Positions 42,978-53,388 are shown, counted from the stretch's first letter. The stretch: 64,000 nt of DNA from an uncultured Anaerobiospirillum sp. (GCA_944389615.1 CALXNA010000003.1:59470-123469); one strand, 5' to 3'. Numbers and translations are program-made. Notes: a model not told the origin generated them from the letters alone.

Positions 42978-43200
42978 TTTTCTATTCCCCAATTGTGTTG
43001 TCGCAAGGCAGTAACCACAAGGTCCCGTACTCGCAACAAGTGGAAAAGATAGGACGGCGGGGCATCGCGCTGCGCGATGGCTGTGTCCGCGTCTGACACC
43101 TTAGGGATTGTCCGGGGCCGCAGGGCGCCCAGCTGCTAAAGCCAAGGGTTGAGCTACCGGCTTGCAATGGCAGAATGAGGCAAATTGCTAGATGCGTTTT

Positions 43201-43249
<49 letters not shown>

Positions 43250-43272
43250 ACACCAACTCACAAGCTTAATAT

Positions 43273-43301
43273 ATTATAACGCAGAACGTGGAGCGGTGCA
43301 A
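43273..43301 (-). promoter_or_regulatory. Promoter of flagellin copy 1
   Basis: On the minus strand TTGCAC (43296-43301), 17 bp, TATAAT (43273-43278); start near 43266. I found no convincing sigma28 promoter in the leader. Confidence 0.6.
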
Positions 43302-43667
43302 GCTGGCTGAAAGCGGGGGCATACCCTGTGCTTGAGAGTTGAGGCGAGCGCTCAGGATGAGCTGCGGCGGCAGGAAGCTGCCATCTTGCTGGGCGACGGC
43401 TGAGCCCCGGTGGGGCGAGCCGCGCTGGGCCGCGCTTGAGCGGAGGGGAAAATAAGCTCCAACCAAAACATACAGTAGTTGGAGCTCACGCTCATGCCAA
43501 GCGTGCAAGGCCTGTCGACCTTGCGGCAGTATACGTTTTGCTTGGCATCGAGAAGGTAAACCAAGACCGGAGTGTCCGGCCTTAGCAAATCTTGGGGAAT
43601 GGCGCGGTCAGACGCGCAAGCGGCTGTTGCCGTGATGCGCTCTGCCGTGGTCTGATTCTTACTGCCA

Positions 43668-43698
43668 AAGCCTGACCTGCGCGGGGCAAGTCAGGCTT
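43668..43698 (-). terminator. Terminator of flagellin copy 2
   Basis: Same AAGCCTGAC/GTCAGGCTT hairpin as after copy 1, at an offset of 1690 bases. Confidence 0.6.
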
Positions 43699-43755
43699 GG
43701 CTTAGAGCTCAAAGCTCTCAGTTAGATAGGAGCGCGGCGGCTGCCGCAGGCTCGA

Positions 43756-44667
43756 TTAACCTAACATCGAGAGAGCTAACTGAGGACGGGCATTGGCCTG
43801 CATCAGCATCGAGGTAGCTGCCTGTTGGATGATGGACTGCTGCGACAGGTTGGCCGACTCCTCAGCGAAGTCTGCGTCACGGATACGCGAACGAGCGTCA
43901 GCGGAGTTAGCCGATACGTTCGACTGGTTGCGGATCGAGGACTCTAAGCGGTTCTGGATCGCACCTAAGTCAGCACGCTGCGAGTCAACCGTCTCGATTA
44001 AGCGTTGGATATTGTTGATAGCGGCATTAGCGCCCGATTGCGAGCTGACGTCGAAGCTGGCAATATTGCCATCATTGAAGATACCGCCCAGAGCGCCGCC
44101 GCCGACACCGGCAGCGGAGGCCAACTTCGAGAAGACGAAGTTGTAAACGTTCATGGTGATCTTGTTGTCGCTGTTGGCGCCAACGTGTAAATCTAAGGTA
44201 CCGCCGGACAGGGCACCCTTGCTGCGGTAGATGGAGCCGGTGGTGAAGCCTTTTAAGATGCTGTTGCCACCGAAGGTGGTTTCCTTAGCGATACGGCTAA
44301 TTTCGTCGGTGAGGGAGGTAACCTCGTTTTGGATCGCATCACGATCCTTGCTGCCTAAGGTACCGTTGGCCGATTGGACAGCTAAGGTACGAATGCGTTG
44401 CAGCATGTTCGAGATTTCGTCGAGGCCGCCTTCAATGGTCTGGGCCAGAGCGATACCGTCGTTAGCGTTGCGGTTGCCTTGGTTTAAGCCGTTGATCTGG
44501 GAGGTTAAGCGGTCAGCGATCTGCAGGCCTGCGGCATCGTCCTTAGCGGAGTTGATGCGAAGGCCCGAGGAGAGGCGGGTGTAGGTGGTGCTCAGGCTGC
44601 TCTGAACGTTGTTGAGGTAGCGCTGGCCATTCAAGGACGTGACGTTGGTGTTAACGTAAACTGCCAT
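43756..44667 (-). CDS. fliC: Flagellin, copy 2
   Basis: Identical in protein sequence to copy 1 (303 residues from ATG 44667), and by reading identical in DNA across the gene and its 230-base leader. It is the upstream member of a 1.69-kb tandem duplication. Its promoter lies outside the duplicated unit and differs slightly (TTGCCT/TACAAT), and its CTAT tract has nine units, so expression of the two copies may differ even though the products do not. Confidence 0.97.
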   Translation of the reverse strand: MAVYVNTNVTSLNGQRYLNNVQSSLSTTYTRLSSGLRINSAKDDAAGLQIADRLTSQINGLNQGNRNANDGIALAQTIEGGLDEISNMLQRIRTLAVQSANGTLGSKDRDAIQNEVTSLTDEISRIAKETTFGGNSILKGFTTGSIYRSKGALSGGTLDLHVGANSDNKITMNVYNFVFSKLASAAGVGGGALGGIFNDGNIASFDVSSQSGANAAINNIQRLIETVDSQRADLGAIQNRLESSIRNQSNVSANSADARSRIRDADFAEESANLSQQSIIQQAATSMLMQANARPQLALSMLG

Positions 44668-44890
44668 TTTTCTATTCCCCAATTGTGTTGTCGCAAGGCA
44701 GTAACCACAAGGTCCCGTACTCGCAACAAGTGGAAAAGATAGGACGGCGGGGCATCGCGCTGCGCGATGGCTGTGTCCGCGTCTGACACCTTAGGGATTG
44801 TCCGGGGCCGCAGGGCGCCCAGCTGCTAAAGCCAAGGGTTGAGCTACCGGCTTGCAATGGCAGAATGAGGCAAATTGCTAGATGCGTTTT

Positions 44891-44944
<54 letters not shown>

Positions 44945-44966
44945 CATCACTTCAAAGACTTAAATC

Positions 44967-44995
44967 ATTGTAGCGTAAATTGCGGCCGCAGGCAA
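44967..44995 (-). promoter_or_regulatory. Promoter of flagellin copy 2
   Basis: On the minus strand TTGCCT (44990-44995), 17 bp, TACAAT (44967-44972). It aligns with the promoters of copy 1 and the FabH-like gene but has diverged. Confidence 0.6.
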
Positions 44996-45173
44996 GCCGC
45001 TTTTTGCCCAACATTGGGGCCAAGTACGGGTGAAGATCGCGCTTCCTGACTTGCTGGAGCGCAGCCGCACCTCCACCCGCAGAGACTGGGCGGAGGCTGT
45101 GAATTAGGGGAAGCATGGCTCGTTCGGCCGGTTACGCACAGCTATTCGCGCTCTGAGGGAGCGATGCACATCC

Positions 45174-45400
45174 TACCTTAGAGCCCTTGCAGGGCAGCGG
45201 AGAGGGCTGCGCTTTGGCCGCCACTGCCTCGCGTGGGTGCTGCGCTCTGCGTTTGCGCCGTAGGGCCAGCATCTCCCTTAGAGACCTCTCTGCGTCTGCG
45301 GAGAGGTATGGGCTTGCCCCTCGCAGCCTCGTGAAGATGCCCGTGCTCTGAGTTTGTGCCGTACCTTCGCTCTCCTTTAAGACCTATCTGAGGCAGCGGA
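45174..45400. repeat. Three tandem copies of the CTTAGAGACC repeat, about 98-bp period
   Basis: CCTTAGAGCCC (45177), CCTTAGAGACC (45276) and CCTTTAAGACC (45374) start successive units; each is followed by a CTGCGG or GCAGCGG hairpin-like segment, and the first two end in GCGTTTGCGCCGTA or GAGTTTGTGCCGTA. Confidence 0.7.
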
Positions 45401-45445
45401 GTAGGATGGGTTTGGGTCAATTGTGGCTTGGGGCTGTGGGGTTGG

Positions 45446-46219
45446 TTAGTGCTCGGCGGTATAGATGAGCAGGCAGCCGCTTAAGATGGCCACTAAGGAG
45501 AAGATGACTCTTACTTTGCCTACGGGAAGCTTCATCAGGAGGCTGGTGCCGACGTAGGCGCCGGTAAAGGAGGCGATGATCATGACTGGGATCCATGCCC
45601 AGTAGATGGCGGTTACGGCACCGACGGTGACCGCGCCCACCGCGTTCCAAATGGTCGCCACGAAGATCATGGTGTGGAGAATGGCGCGCTTGAGCTCAAG
45701 GCCAAACACTAAGGTCAAGGTCATGGTCGCAAAGAGGCCGGCGCCTGAGGAGAGCGAGCCTGAGAACATGCCCACAAGGACAATGAGTAAGCAGCCCATG
45801 ATGAAGCGTAGCTTGGAGCGGTGCTCTAAGCCCTGCGCCCCAAAGCCGCGCTTGAGCAGCGTGTAGACGCCCATGGCAATGGTGACAAAGCCCACCGTGA
45901 GTTCAGCGGCATGGGTCGGGACATTGATGACGATGAGGGTGCCTGCAACCACCGCCGGGCAGCCAATGAACAGCATCGCTAAGGCCACTGCCTTGTCTAT
46001 GGCGTAGTGTTTGGACTTCTTCTTGGCTAAAGCTCCGATGCCTAAGAACACCACCGCCACCTTATGCGTCCCTAAGGCCGTGGCAAAGGGCAGTCCCATC
46101 AAGATGAGAAGCGGAAACTGCACAAAACCGGCGCCGCCGCCGGAGACCGAGGCAAAGAGGTTGGCGGTAAAAGTAAAGGCAAAGACCAAGATCTGGTCAA
46201 TGAGAGCTGAAGTGTCCAT
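45446..46219 (-). CDS. TauE/SafE-family sulfite/organosulfur exporter-like permease
   Basis: A 257-residue inner-membrane protein with about eight hydrophobic helices and the two family repeats (SVSGGGAGFVQFPLL and SGSLSSGAGLFATM). Family members move sulfite, sulfoacetate or other anions, but the substrate here is unknown. ATG 46219 (MDTSALIDQ) is chosen because the first helix follows directly; no strong ribosome site is seen, and the frame stays open upstream without family similarity. Confidence 0.85.
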   Translation of the reverse strand: MDTSALIDQILVFAFTFTANLFASVSGGGAGFVQFPLLILMGLPFATALGTHKVAVVFLGIGALAKKKSKHYAIDKAVALAMLFIGCPAVVAGTLIVINVPTHAAELTVGFVTIAMGVYTLLKRGFGAQGLEHRSKLRFIMGCLLIVLVGMFSGSLSSGAGLFATMTLTLVFGLELKRAILHTMIFVATIWNAVGAVTVGAVTAIYWAWIPVMIIASFTGAYVGTSLLMKLPVGKVRVIFSLVAILSGCLLIYTAEH

Positions 46220-46612
46220 GAAGAGTGGTGCTTGTCCTTGCTGAAAATGGAAAGGGAGCTGCGTGTCGGCCTGCGCCTTAAGGGCGCTGGGCCGATCGTA
46301 GCGGCGAAGGTTTGAGTTTGGCCTTGGCACAGAGTCGTTGGGCCGCACTGGTCGGCCGAGCGGGGCAGCGGCTGCCCGTGCTTGGGCCTGAGCTTAGGGC
46401 CAGTCGAGCATCAAACCGCTACCCAGCTGGGCAGGCGCGGCGGTGCTCATAGGCTTTTGGGCCTGCGGCGGTGCACAGCGACGTTGCGGCTTACGGCTGC
46501 TCGGCTGAGCCTGATAGCCTGCGTGGGCGTTACGGCCGACAGCCGTAAAAAAGCCCGCGCAGGCGGGCTTGGCGGCATATGGTGGTGGCCGGTTAGGCCG
46601 TGTTTTGCCTTG
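46220..46612. other. Intergenic region between the permease and purD
   Basis: 393 bases, both flanking genes on the minus strand. It contains the purD terminator (46546-46570). No gene recognised. Confidence 0.5.
46546..46570 (-). terminator. Terminator of purD
   Basis: AAGCCCGC (46551-46558) pairs with GCGGGCTT (46563-46570); on the minus strand the stem runs into TTTTTTACGG. Confidence 0.88.
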
Positions 46613-47923
46613 TTAGGCCTTGGCCTCTTCATGGGCCTTGGTCAGGCGCTCTAAGGCGCGATGCGCGATATCGTGGCGATAGAACATGCCATCGAAGTTG
46701 ATGTGGTGGATCATGCCGTAGGCATGGGCCGTGGCTTCCTTGATATCGCTACCCATGGCGGTGACACACAGGACGCGACCGCCGTTGGTGACGATCTTGC
46801 CGTCAACTTCCTTGGTACCGGCCTCAAAGACCTTGCCGTAGGATGGCAGGGGCTCATCTAAGCCGTAGATGACATCGCCCTTGCGCGGGCTTTGTGGGTA
46901 GCCTTGCGCGGCTAACACGACACCGACCGCAGGGCGCGGGTCGTATGAGCAGACCTTGCCCTCTAAGCCGCCTGCCTTGCAGCCCTTGTAGCAGAGCTCA
47001 ACTAAGTCCGAGGTCATGCGCAGCATGATAGGCTGCGTCTCCGGGTCGCCAAAGCGGCAGTTGAACTCAACTACGCGCGGATCGCCGTTGGCGTCAATCA
47101 TGAGACCGGCGTAGAGGAAGCCGCAGTATGGGATGCCATCTTGGGCCATGCCGCGAATAGTCGGCTCAATGATGCGCGCCATGACCTTCTGGTAGACGTC
47201 ATGGGTGACGATCGGAGCTGGGGAGTAGGCGCCCATGCCGCCGGTGTTAGGTCCGGTATCGCCATCACCGACACGCTTGTGGTCTTGGGAGGTGGCCATC
47301 GGCACGACATTGATGGTGTCAGACATGACGATGAAGGAGGCCTCCTCGCCTTGCATGAACTCCTCAATGACGACGCGGGCGCCAGCATCACCAAAGGCAT
47401 TGTCCTCGAGCATCGACTTGACCGCCTCAATGGCCTCATCTTCGCTCATAGCGACGATCACGCCCTTACCGGCCGCTAAGCCATCGGCCTTGACCACGAT
47501 CGGGGCGCCTTGGGCCTTGATGTAGGCAATGGCCGGTTCAATCTCCGAGAAGACCTCGTAGGCGGCCGTTGGGATGTTGTGGCGCTTTAAGAAGTCCTTG
47601 GTAAAGGACTTGGAGCCCTCCAATTGCGCCGCGGCCTTGCAAGGTCCAAAGACGCGCAGGTTGGCGGCCTTAAAGGCATCGACGATACCGGCGACGAGCG
47701 GCGCCTCTGGGCCCACAATGGTGAGATCGATGCTCGCCTTGGTGGCAAAGTCCACTAAACCGGCAATGTCATCGCTGGCGATGTTGACGTTTTCGATCTT
47801 GCGCTCGGCCTTGGTGCCCGGATTGCCCGGAGCGACATAGACGATTTCAGCAAGGGGCGACTGCGCGGCACGCCACGCTAAGGCGTGTTCACGACCACCA
47901 TTGCCGACAACTAAAATTCTCAT
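46613..47923 (-). CDS. purD: Phosphoribosylamine-glycine ligase
   Basis: PurD (GARS) joins glycine to phosphoribosylamine with ATP, the second step of purine synthesis. The 436-residue ATP-grasp enzyme starts MRILVVGNGGREHALAW and has KADGLAAGKGV, the GDGDTGPNTGGMGAYSP loop and the EFNCRFGDPETQ metal site. ATG 47923 has AGGAAG 8 bases upstream. It lies downstream of purH on the same strand, as in the E. coli purHD operon, but the gap here is 224 bases. Confidence 0.97.
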   Translation of the reverse strand: MRILVVGNGGREHALAWRAAQSPLAEIVYVAPGNPGTKAERKIENVNIASDDIAGLVDFATKASIDLTIVGPEAPLVAGIVDAFKAANLRVFGPCKAAAQLEGSKSFTKDFLKRHNIPTAAYEVFSEIEPAIAYIKAQGAPIVVKADGLAAGKGVIVAMSEDEAIEAVKSMLEDNAFGDAGARVVIEEFMQGEEASFIVMSDTINVVPMATSQDHKRVGDGDTGPNTGGMGAYSPAPIVTHDVYQKVMARIIEPTIRGMAQDGIPYCGFLYAGLMIDANGDPRVVEFNCRFGDPETQPIMLRMTSDLVELCYKGCKAGGLEGKVCSYDPRPAVGVVLAAQGYPQSPRKGDVIYGLDEPLPSYGKVFEAGTKEVDGKIVTNGGRVLCVTAMGSDIKEATAHAYGMIHHINFDGMFYRHDIAHRALERLTKAHEEAKA

Positions 47924-48147
47924 CAGAAATCTTCCTATCTTTAGTGAGCGCCGCGCCGCCTGCCGCGTGGAGCTTGCGGATGCTCTGGCGCAAGCGGCGG
48001 GGCGTAGTCTTAGCATAGCACCGGCGCTGGGGCGGGCGCTGTGCGCTTGGCCCCAGAGCTGGGCTGAGCCGCAGGCTGCTCAGCGGCAGCATTGCGGCTG
48101 GACGGTACTGGGGCTTTGCTGCGGCTTAGCAGCAGCTTGGTTGCGGC

Positions 48148-49791
48148 TTAGTGGCGGAAGTGACGGACGCCGGTGAAGACCATGGCGATGCCGTGCTCGT
48201 CGGCAGCCTTGATGACTTCCTCGTCGCGGATCGAGCCACCAGGCTGGATGATGCACTTGATGCCTGCGGCAGCGGCGGCATCAACGCCATCGCGGAATGG
48301 GAAAAAGGCGTCGGAAGCTAAGGCGGCCCCCTCAAGCGAGAGCTTGGCGTCTTCGGCGCGTAAGCAGGCGATGCGCGCCGAGAAGACACGCGAGGTCTGG
48401 CCGCAGCCGATGCCTAAGGTACGCTTGTTATTGGTGTACACAATGGCATTGGACTTGGTGTACTTGCAGACGCGCCATGCAAATAACAGCTCGTCTAACT
48501 CTTCCTTGCTTGGGGCGCGCTGTGTGACCACCTTGAGCTCATCTAAGCTGACGTTGACTAAGTCGGCCTCTTGGACGAGCAGGCCGCCGTTGACGCGCTT
48601 GAAGTCATAGCGCGGCTGACGGACGCTTAAGTCACCAACCTCTAACAGGCGGATATTCTTCTTGACGGCGACTGCGGCCTTGGCCTCCTCAGAGACTTTA
48701 GGGGCGACGATGACCTCGCAGAACTGGCGGCTGACGATGGCCTCGGCCGTCTTGCCGTCTAACTCGCGGTTGAAGGCGATGATGCCACCGAAGGCCGACT
48801 CGCTGTCGGACTCAAAGGCCTTGATGTAGGCATCAGTGAGGTTGTCGGCTAAGGCCACGCCGCATGGATTGGCGTGTTTGACGATGACGCAGCATGGCTC
48901 TTCTAAGAACTCACGGACGCACTCGATCGCGGCATCGGTGTCGGCGATGTTGTTGTAGGAGAGCTCCTTGCCTTGGAACTGCTTGGCGGTGGCAATGCAG
49001 GAGTTGGTGAGGCTTGGGTCGGCGTAGAAGGCGGCCTTCTGGTGTGGGTTCTCGCCATAGCGCATGCCTTGGAGCTTGACGAAGTTCAAGTTCAAGGTGC
49101 GTGGGAACTCACGCTTGTGCAGCTCCAACTCACCGTGTTCGGTTGGTACTGCGGTGGTCGCCTCGCTCTCATCGACAATGCCGTAGTCCGAGGCCATGGT
49201 GCCAAAGTAGTTGGCGATGGCGGCATCGTAAGCGGCGGTGTGCTCGTAGGCGGCAATGGCTAAGTCAAAGCGGGTCTTGTAGGTTAAGCTGCCTGCGTGC
49301 TCGTCCATCTCGGCGATGATGCGCTCGTAGTCCTTGGCATTGACCACGATGGCGACATCACGATGGTTCTTAGCGGCAGCACGTACCATGGTTGGGCCAC
49401 CGATATCGATGTTCTCAATGGCGTGCTCTAAGGTGCAGTTAGGATCGCTGACCGTCTTGACGAAGGGGTAGAGGTTGACGCAGACCAAGTCAATCGGCTT
49501 GATGCCGTGCTCGGCCATCACGGCCTCGTCGGTGCCGCGGCGGCCTAAGATGCCACCGTGGATCAGGGGGTGCAAGGTCTTGAGGCGGCCGGACATCATC
49601 TCAGGGAACTTGGTGTAGTCGGAGACTTCGATGACCTTGACGCCGTTCTCTTGCAGCAGCTTGGCGGTACCACCCGTCGAGAGAATCTCAACTCCGCGCT
49701 CTTGTAAGGCCTGAGCAAACTCAAGCACCCCACTCTTGTCCGATACCGAGATTAAAGCCCGCTTGATCGGACGGGACAAATCCATAGCCAT
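48148..49791 (-). CDS. purH: Bifunctional AICAR transformylase / IMP cyclohydrolase
   Basis: PurH carries out the last two steps of IMP synthesis. The N-terminal cyclohydrolase (MGS-like) domain has [10 protein letters not shown] and [15 protein letters not shown]; the C-terminal transformylase has the catalytic [10 protein letters not shown] segment and ends in [12 protein letters not shown] 49791 is chosen, with AAGGAG 9 bases upstream; the next ATG (49785) is also possible. Length 547 compares with 529 in E. coli. It probably forms a transcript with purD. Confidence 0.97.
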   Translation of the reverse strand: MAMDLSRPIKRALISVSDKSGVLEFAQALQERGVEILSTGGTAKLLQENGVKVIEVSDYTKFPEMMSGRLKTLHPLIHGGILGRRGTDEAVMAEHGIKPIDLVCVNLYPFVKTVSDPNCTLEHAIENIDIGGPTMVRAAAKNHRDVAIVVNAKDYERIIAEMDEHAGSLTYKTRFDLAIAAYEHTAAYDAAIANYFGTMASDYGIVDESEATTAVPTEHGELELHKREFPRTLNLNFVKLQGMRYGENPHQKAAFYADPSLTNSCIATAKQFQGKELSYNNIADTDAAIECVREFLEEPCCVIVKHANPCGVALADNLTDAYIKAFESDSESAFGGIIAFNRELDGKTAEAIVSRQFCEVIVAPKVSEEAKAAVAVKKNIRLLEVGDLSVRQPRYDFKRVNGGLLVQEADLVNVSLDELKVVTQRAPSKEELDELLFAWRVCKYTKSNAIVYTNNKRTLGIGCGQTSRVFSARIACLRAEDAKLSLEGAALASDAFFPFRDGVDAAAAAGIKCIIQPGGSIRDEEVIKAADEHGIAMVFTGVRHFRH

Positions 49792-50553
49792 GACAGCAGC
49801 TCCTTGCAGCGCAATCGTAACGATCCAAAAGAACCTGAACCTCCGCACTGCCTAGGCGGCACGCCGCCTAAGTAAAGTGTGATGAGATTCGCAAAAAGTG
49901 GCGCCATTTTATCACGTTTGTCGCGTCCCTGCCCGCGCTGCTGCGCGCAGGCGCGCGTCCCGCCGCGCGCTCTTTGTGGTGCAGGGGCGGCGCCTGCGTC
50001 ATGACAGGGCACGAAGGGCATAAGTGGGCGGTTCCCATAAGAAAAAGTGCCGCCAAAAGCAAGGGCAACGCGTAAAAAATTTTTTGGCGTCGCGCGTAGG
50101 GCGCTCTTCTGGGGCTTTGTTGGCTTGTTTATCGCAAAGTATCGTTAACGGAAGTTGGGGGTGGGGTGGGCTCGCTTCGGGCAAAAAGCGGCTATTTATC
50201 GGTTTTTTTGAGTTTTGAGTGTTGCTATTTACAAAGTGATGTGGTGAAATTCAGTTCCATTGAGGGGAGCCTGTTTCAGCAAGGGCTGAAGCCAGCGCCG
50301 ACTGCGCTCTGCGCCTATGGCGCGCTGCGCCCTGCGCAGCAGTCGGAGGTGCCCTACCAGAACTTTGTCCAAGTCCGCAGCCCAGCGGACGATGTGCCCG
50401 CGTTAAGCTGGGCGCAGGGTCTGTGGTTTCAGGTTGTTGCAGCTTGCTGCGGCAGCCGAGGGATGGCGTGGGGCGACCCATCCATACATCTTTTCTATCT
50501 TTAGATTGGAGGCGGCGCTTCCGCCCTCTTGAGGGTGTCCGCGCCGGTTTTTG
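49792..50553. other. Divergent intergenic region between purH and hupA
   Basis: 762 bases that should hold promoters for both genes. It has an A/T palindrome AAAAAATTTTTT (near 50085), T-rich DNA at 50190-50235 that may include an extended -10 (TGCTATTTA), and the hupA leader. No clear PurR box and no gene recognised. Confidence 0.5.
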
Positions 50554-50556
50554 ATG
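50508..50556 (+). promoter_or_regulatory. Hairpin-bridged ribosome binding site of hupA
   Basis: GGAGG (50508-50512) abuts CGGCGC (50513-50518), which pairs perfectly with GCGCCG (50541-50546); ATG 50554 follows 7 bases later. The enclosed hairpin is CCCT-CTTG-AGGG (50524-50535). No Shine-Dalgarno lies near the ATG, although HU must be abundant. Confidence 0.65.
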
Positions 50557-50835
50557 AACAAGTCTGCACTTATCGAGCAAATCGCAAAGCGTTCTGATTT
50601 ACCTATCAATCAGTCCCGTAAGGCTCTCGATGCTATCTTAGAGACCATCACTGAGGCTTTAACCAACGGCGATCGCGTTCAGTTAGTAGGTTTTGGTACC
50701 TTCAAGGTCACCGATCGTAAGCCACGCGAAGGTCGCAACCCTAAGACTGGTGCGGTAATCCAGATCCCTGCTTCTAAGACCCCATCGTTCACCGCTGGTG
50801 CCGAGTTAAAGAAGTCGGTTAACGGCCGTGACTAA
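50554..50835 (+). CDS. hupA: DNA-binding protein HU
   Basis: The 93-residue product is a typical HU: MNKSALIEQIAKRS at the N-terminus and the signature GFGTFKVTDRKPREGRNPKTG with the DNA-intercalating arm IQIPASKTPSF. HU binds and bends DNA and organises the nucleoid. ATG 50554 matches the E. coli HupA start (MNK); a TTG one codon earlier is not needed. Five of its seven leucines use TTA. Closeness to purHD, yjaG and rsd matches the E. coli hupA locus. Confidence 0.96.
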   Translation: MNKSALIEQIAKRSDLPINQSRKALDAILETITEALTNGDRVQLVGFGTFKVTDRKPREGRNPKTGAVIQIPASKTPSFTAGAELKKSVNGRD

Positions 50836-51174
50836 GAGCGCAGCGCCTGCGCACGCAGGCGGCGCTTAGCCCAGTAGGGCCTGACCAAGAGAGCTGGTGT
50901 GGCGTAAGCTGCTCCAGCTCTTTTTGTAGCGCGTGATCGTTGGTGCATTTTGCGTGTTGGAAGTGAGCGCTAGAGCACAAAAAGCTAAGCGGGCCCAGCG
51001 GTGCGGCTGTATTGGCGGGGTAAACCATCTACAATAGGGCCGAACTAAGACATCTGTGGCTTGCTGCGCGGTTAGTTGCTCGGGCGCAGGGTGGCATGCT
51101 GGTGCCAGCGGCCTGTAGGTCAGGCGCCAAGCGCAGATGTGATGAGACTCGGGTTCTTTTTGAAGGATTTAGCT
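50836..51174. other. Intergenic region hupA-pgm
   Basis: 339 bases holding a GC hairpin (CGCCTGCG/CGCAGGCG, 50844-50861), the hupA terminator, and a TACAAT (51030-51035) that may be the -10 of pgm, without a good -35. Confidence 0.5.
50890..50925 (+). terminator. Terminator of hupA
   Basis: AGAGCTGG (50890-50897) pairs with CCAGCTCT (50914-50921), followed by TTTTG. Confidence 0.85.
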
Positions 51175-52827
51175 ATGGCAATTCATGAGCGTGCTGGTAC
51201 CAAGGCTTTGGATTCGGACTTAGTGGACATCCCACGTTTGATGACCGCTTACTACTGCAACCGTCCTAACCTTGATAACCCAGACGAGCTCGTCTCCTTT
51301 GGTACCTCCGGTCACCGTGGTACGTCGTTAAACGGTTCCTTTACTGAATCTCATATCTTGGCCATCTCGCAGGCGATCGCAGAGTACCGCGTCAAGGAGA
51401 ATATCCGCGGCCCTCTGTTCATCGGTATGGACACCCACGCCCTGTCGCGTGCGGCCTTCGCCACCGCAGTGGAAGTCTTAGGTGCCAATGGCGTAGAGGT
51501 ACGCATCGAGAAGAATCAGGGCTATACCCCAACCCCAACCATCTCCCACTCGATCTTAAACTACAACCGCGGCAAGAGCGGCGCTGAGCTCAGCGACGGC
51601 ATCGTCATCACCCCTTCGCACAACCCACCAACCGATGGTGGCTTCAAGTACAACCCAACCGATGGTGGCCCGGCCGGCACCGAGATCACCTCGTGGGTAC
51701 AAAACCGTGCCAATGAGCTGTTAAAGAACGGCTTGGCCGGAGTCAAGCGCGTTGAGTTCCCAAAGGCCTTAAAGCTGCCTAACGTCAAGGAAGTTGACAT
51801 GTTAGGCGAGTACGTCGACGACTTAGGCTCGGTCATCGACTTTGAGGCCATCTCCAAGGCTGGTCTTAAGTTAGGCGTTGACCCATTAGGCGGCTCGGGC
51901 CTGTTCTACTGGGATCGCATTGCCGACAAGTACCAGCTCAACATCAAGGTCGTCAACTACAAGGTTGACCCAACCTTCTCCTTCATGTGCCTCGATAAGG
52001 ACGGTAAGATCCGCATGGACTGCTCGAGCAAGTATGCCATGGCAGGTCTCATTGCCTTAAAGGACAACTTCGACATCGCTTGGGGCAATGACCCAGACTA
52101 CGACCGTCACGGCATCGTCTGCCACTCGGGCCTGATGAACCCTAACCACTATCTGTCTGCGGCCATCAACTACATCTACACCCACCGCCCAGATTGGCCA
52201 CAAAACGCCATGGTCGGCAAGACGGTCGTTTCCTCGTCGATGATGAACCGCGTGGCCGAAGGCTTAGGCCGCAAGGCTTACGAGGTGCCAGTCGGCTTTA
52301 AGTGGTTCGTCCCAGGCTTATTTGACAAGTCCTTAGCCTTCGGCTGCGAGGAGTCGGCCGGTGCCTCCTTCCTGCGCAAGAACGGCGAGGTCTGGACCAC
52401 CGATAAGGACGGCATCATTGCCGCTCTGCTCTCAGCTGAGATCTTAGCCGTCACCGGCAAGGATCCATCCGAGCACTACAAGGCTTTAACCGAAAAGTAC
52501 GGCAACCCAGTCTACAACCGCGTCGACGCCCCAGCTAACACCAAGCAAAAGGCTGTCTTAAAGAAGTTAGACCCAGCCGCGGTCGAGGCTGAGACCTTAG
52601 CCGGTGAGAAGATCTTACAGAAGCTCACCACCGCCGCCGGTAATGGCGCCGAGATTGGTGGCTTAAAGGTCGTCACCGAGAACGGCTGGTTCGCCGCACG
52701 TCCATCGGGCACCGAGAATATCTACAAGATCTACATGGAATCCTTCAAGGGTGAGGATCACATCAAGCAGATCGAACAGGAAGCCACCGAGATCGTCGAC
52801 GCTGCCTTAAAGAAGGCTGGCGCCTAA
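51175..52827 (+). CDS. pgm: Phosphoglucomutase (alpha-D-glucose phosphate-specific)
   Basis: Pgm interconverts glucose-1-phosphate and glucose-6-phosphate. The 550-residue protein starts [11 protein letters not shown], like E. coli Pgm (MAIHNRAG), and has the phosphoserine loop VITPSHNPP, the metal site GNDPDYDRH, the sugar loop [10 protein letters not shown] and the phosphate-binding [10 protein letters not shown] near the end. ATG 51175 has AAGGA 8 bases upstream; an in-frame start far upstream has no support. With the alpha-galactosidase locus it links galactoside breakdown to central hexose metabolism, though no leloir genes are in the window. Confidence 0.97.
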   Translation: MAIHERAGTKALDSDLVDIPRLMTAYYCNRPNLDNPDELVSFGTSGHRGTSLNGSFTESHILAISQAIAEYRVKENIRGPLFIGMDTHALSRAAFATAVEVLGANGVEVRIEKNQGYTPTPTISHSILNYNRGKSGAELSDGIVITPSHNPPTDGGFKYNPTDGGPAGTEITSWVQNRANELLKNGLAGVKRVEFPKALKLPNVKEVDMLGEYVDDLGSVIDFEAISKAGLKLGVDPLGGSGLFYWDRIADKYQLNIKVVNYKVDPTFSFMCLDKDGKIRMDCSSKYAMAGLIALKDNFDIAWGNDPDYDRHGIVCHSGLMNPNHYLSAAINYIYTHRPDWPQNAMVGKTVVSSSMMNRVAEGLGRKAYEVPVGFKWFVPGLFDKSLAFGCEESAGASFLRKNGEVWTTDKDGIIAALLSAEILAVTGKDPSEHYKALTEKYGNPVYNRVDAPANTKQKAVLKKLDPAAVEAETLAGEKILQKLTTAAGNGAEIGGLKVVTENGWFAARPSGTENIYKIYMESFKGEDHIKQIEQEATEIVDAALKKAGA

Positions 52828-52863
52828 GCTCACAGTAGCTCCCTAACAGCGCTCAGCGCTGAC

Positions 52864-52899
52864 CCAAGCCCATCTCAGGTACGCCTGCGGTGGGCTTGG
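52864..52899 (+). terminator. Hairpin after pgm
   Basis: CCAAGCCCA (52864-52872) pairs with TGGGCTTGG (52891-52899), followed by TGTCTTC. The T-run is weak. Confidence 0.55.
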
Positions 52900-53388
52900 T
52901 GTCTTCAGGGCAAGCCCCCAACTCTAACCGGTTCCAGCGCGCCATTCCCGGCGCCAACCTTGAGCCCGCCCCTGCCAAGATCGGGAGGCGATAGCGGCCT
53001 GCTGTCTGGAGGGCCTGCTGCGGGCTCAGCATTAAGCGCGAGAGGATTGCGCGCAGCAGAGCTCTCTCTCCGCTGGTACGCAGCGCAGGCAGGCACGCAG
53101 GCGCTGGGTCTCATTCCACGCTTAGAGCGTGCACGGCGCTGCTGCAGGGCTGCCATCAGCACTTCGGCGCGCAGCGGCGGGGAGGCCAGAAGCTCGCAAC
53201 TGCGAGCACGGTGCATGTCGGCCGAAGTCGCTGCTGAGAGTGGGGCGCAGAGAGCCTTATAGGAGCGCGGAGGCGAGCTCGAGGGGGCGGCGCGGTAGGG
53301 CGATAGGGGTGAGGGGAGTAACACGTTTCGTGCACGTGAGGGTGGAGCGGTGGCAGGTGGCGTCATACTGTTAGTCTTGTCCTGATGC

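Noticed and set aside
42978..43200. Sigma28 promoter for flagellin
   Set aside because: No TAAA-N15-GCCGATAA-like sequence on the minus strand in the leader; GCCGTCCT near 43060 lacks a matching -35.
49908..49925. Possible PurR box upstream of purH
   Set aside because: ACGTTTGTCGCGT matches only one half of the PurR consensus and the other half is absent.
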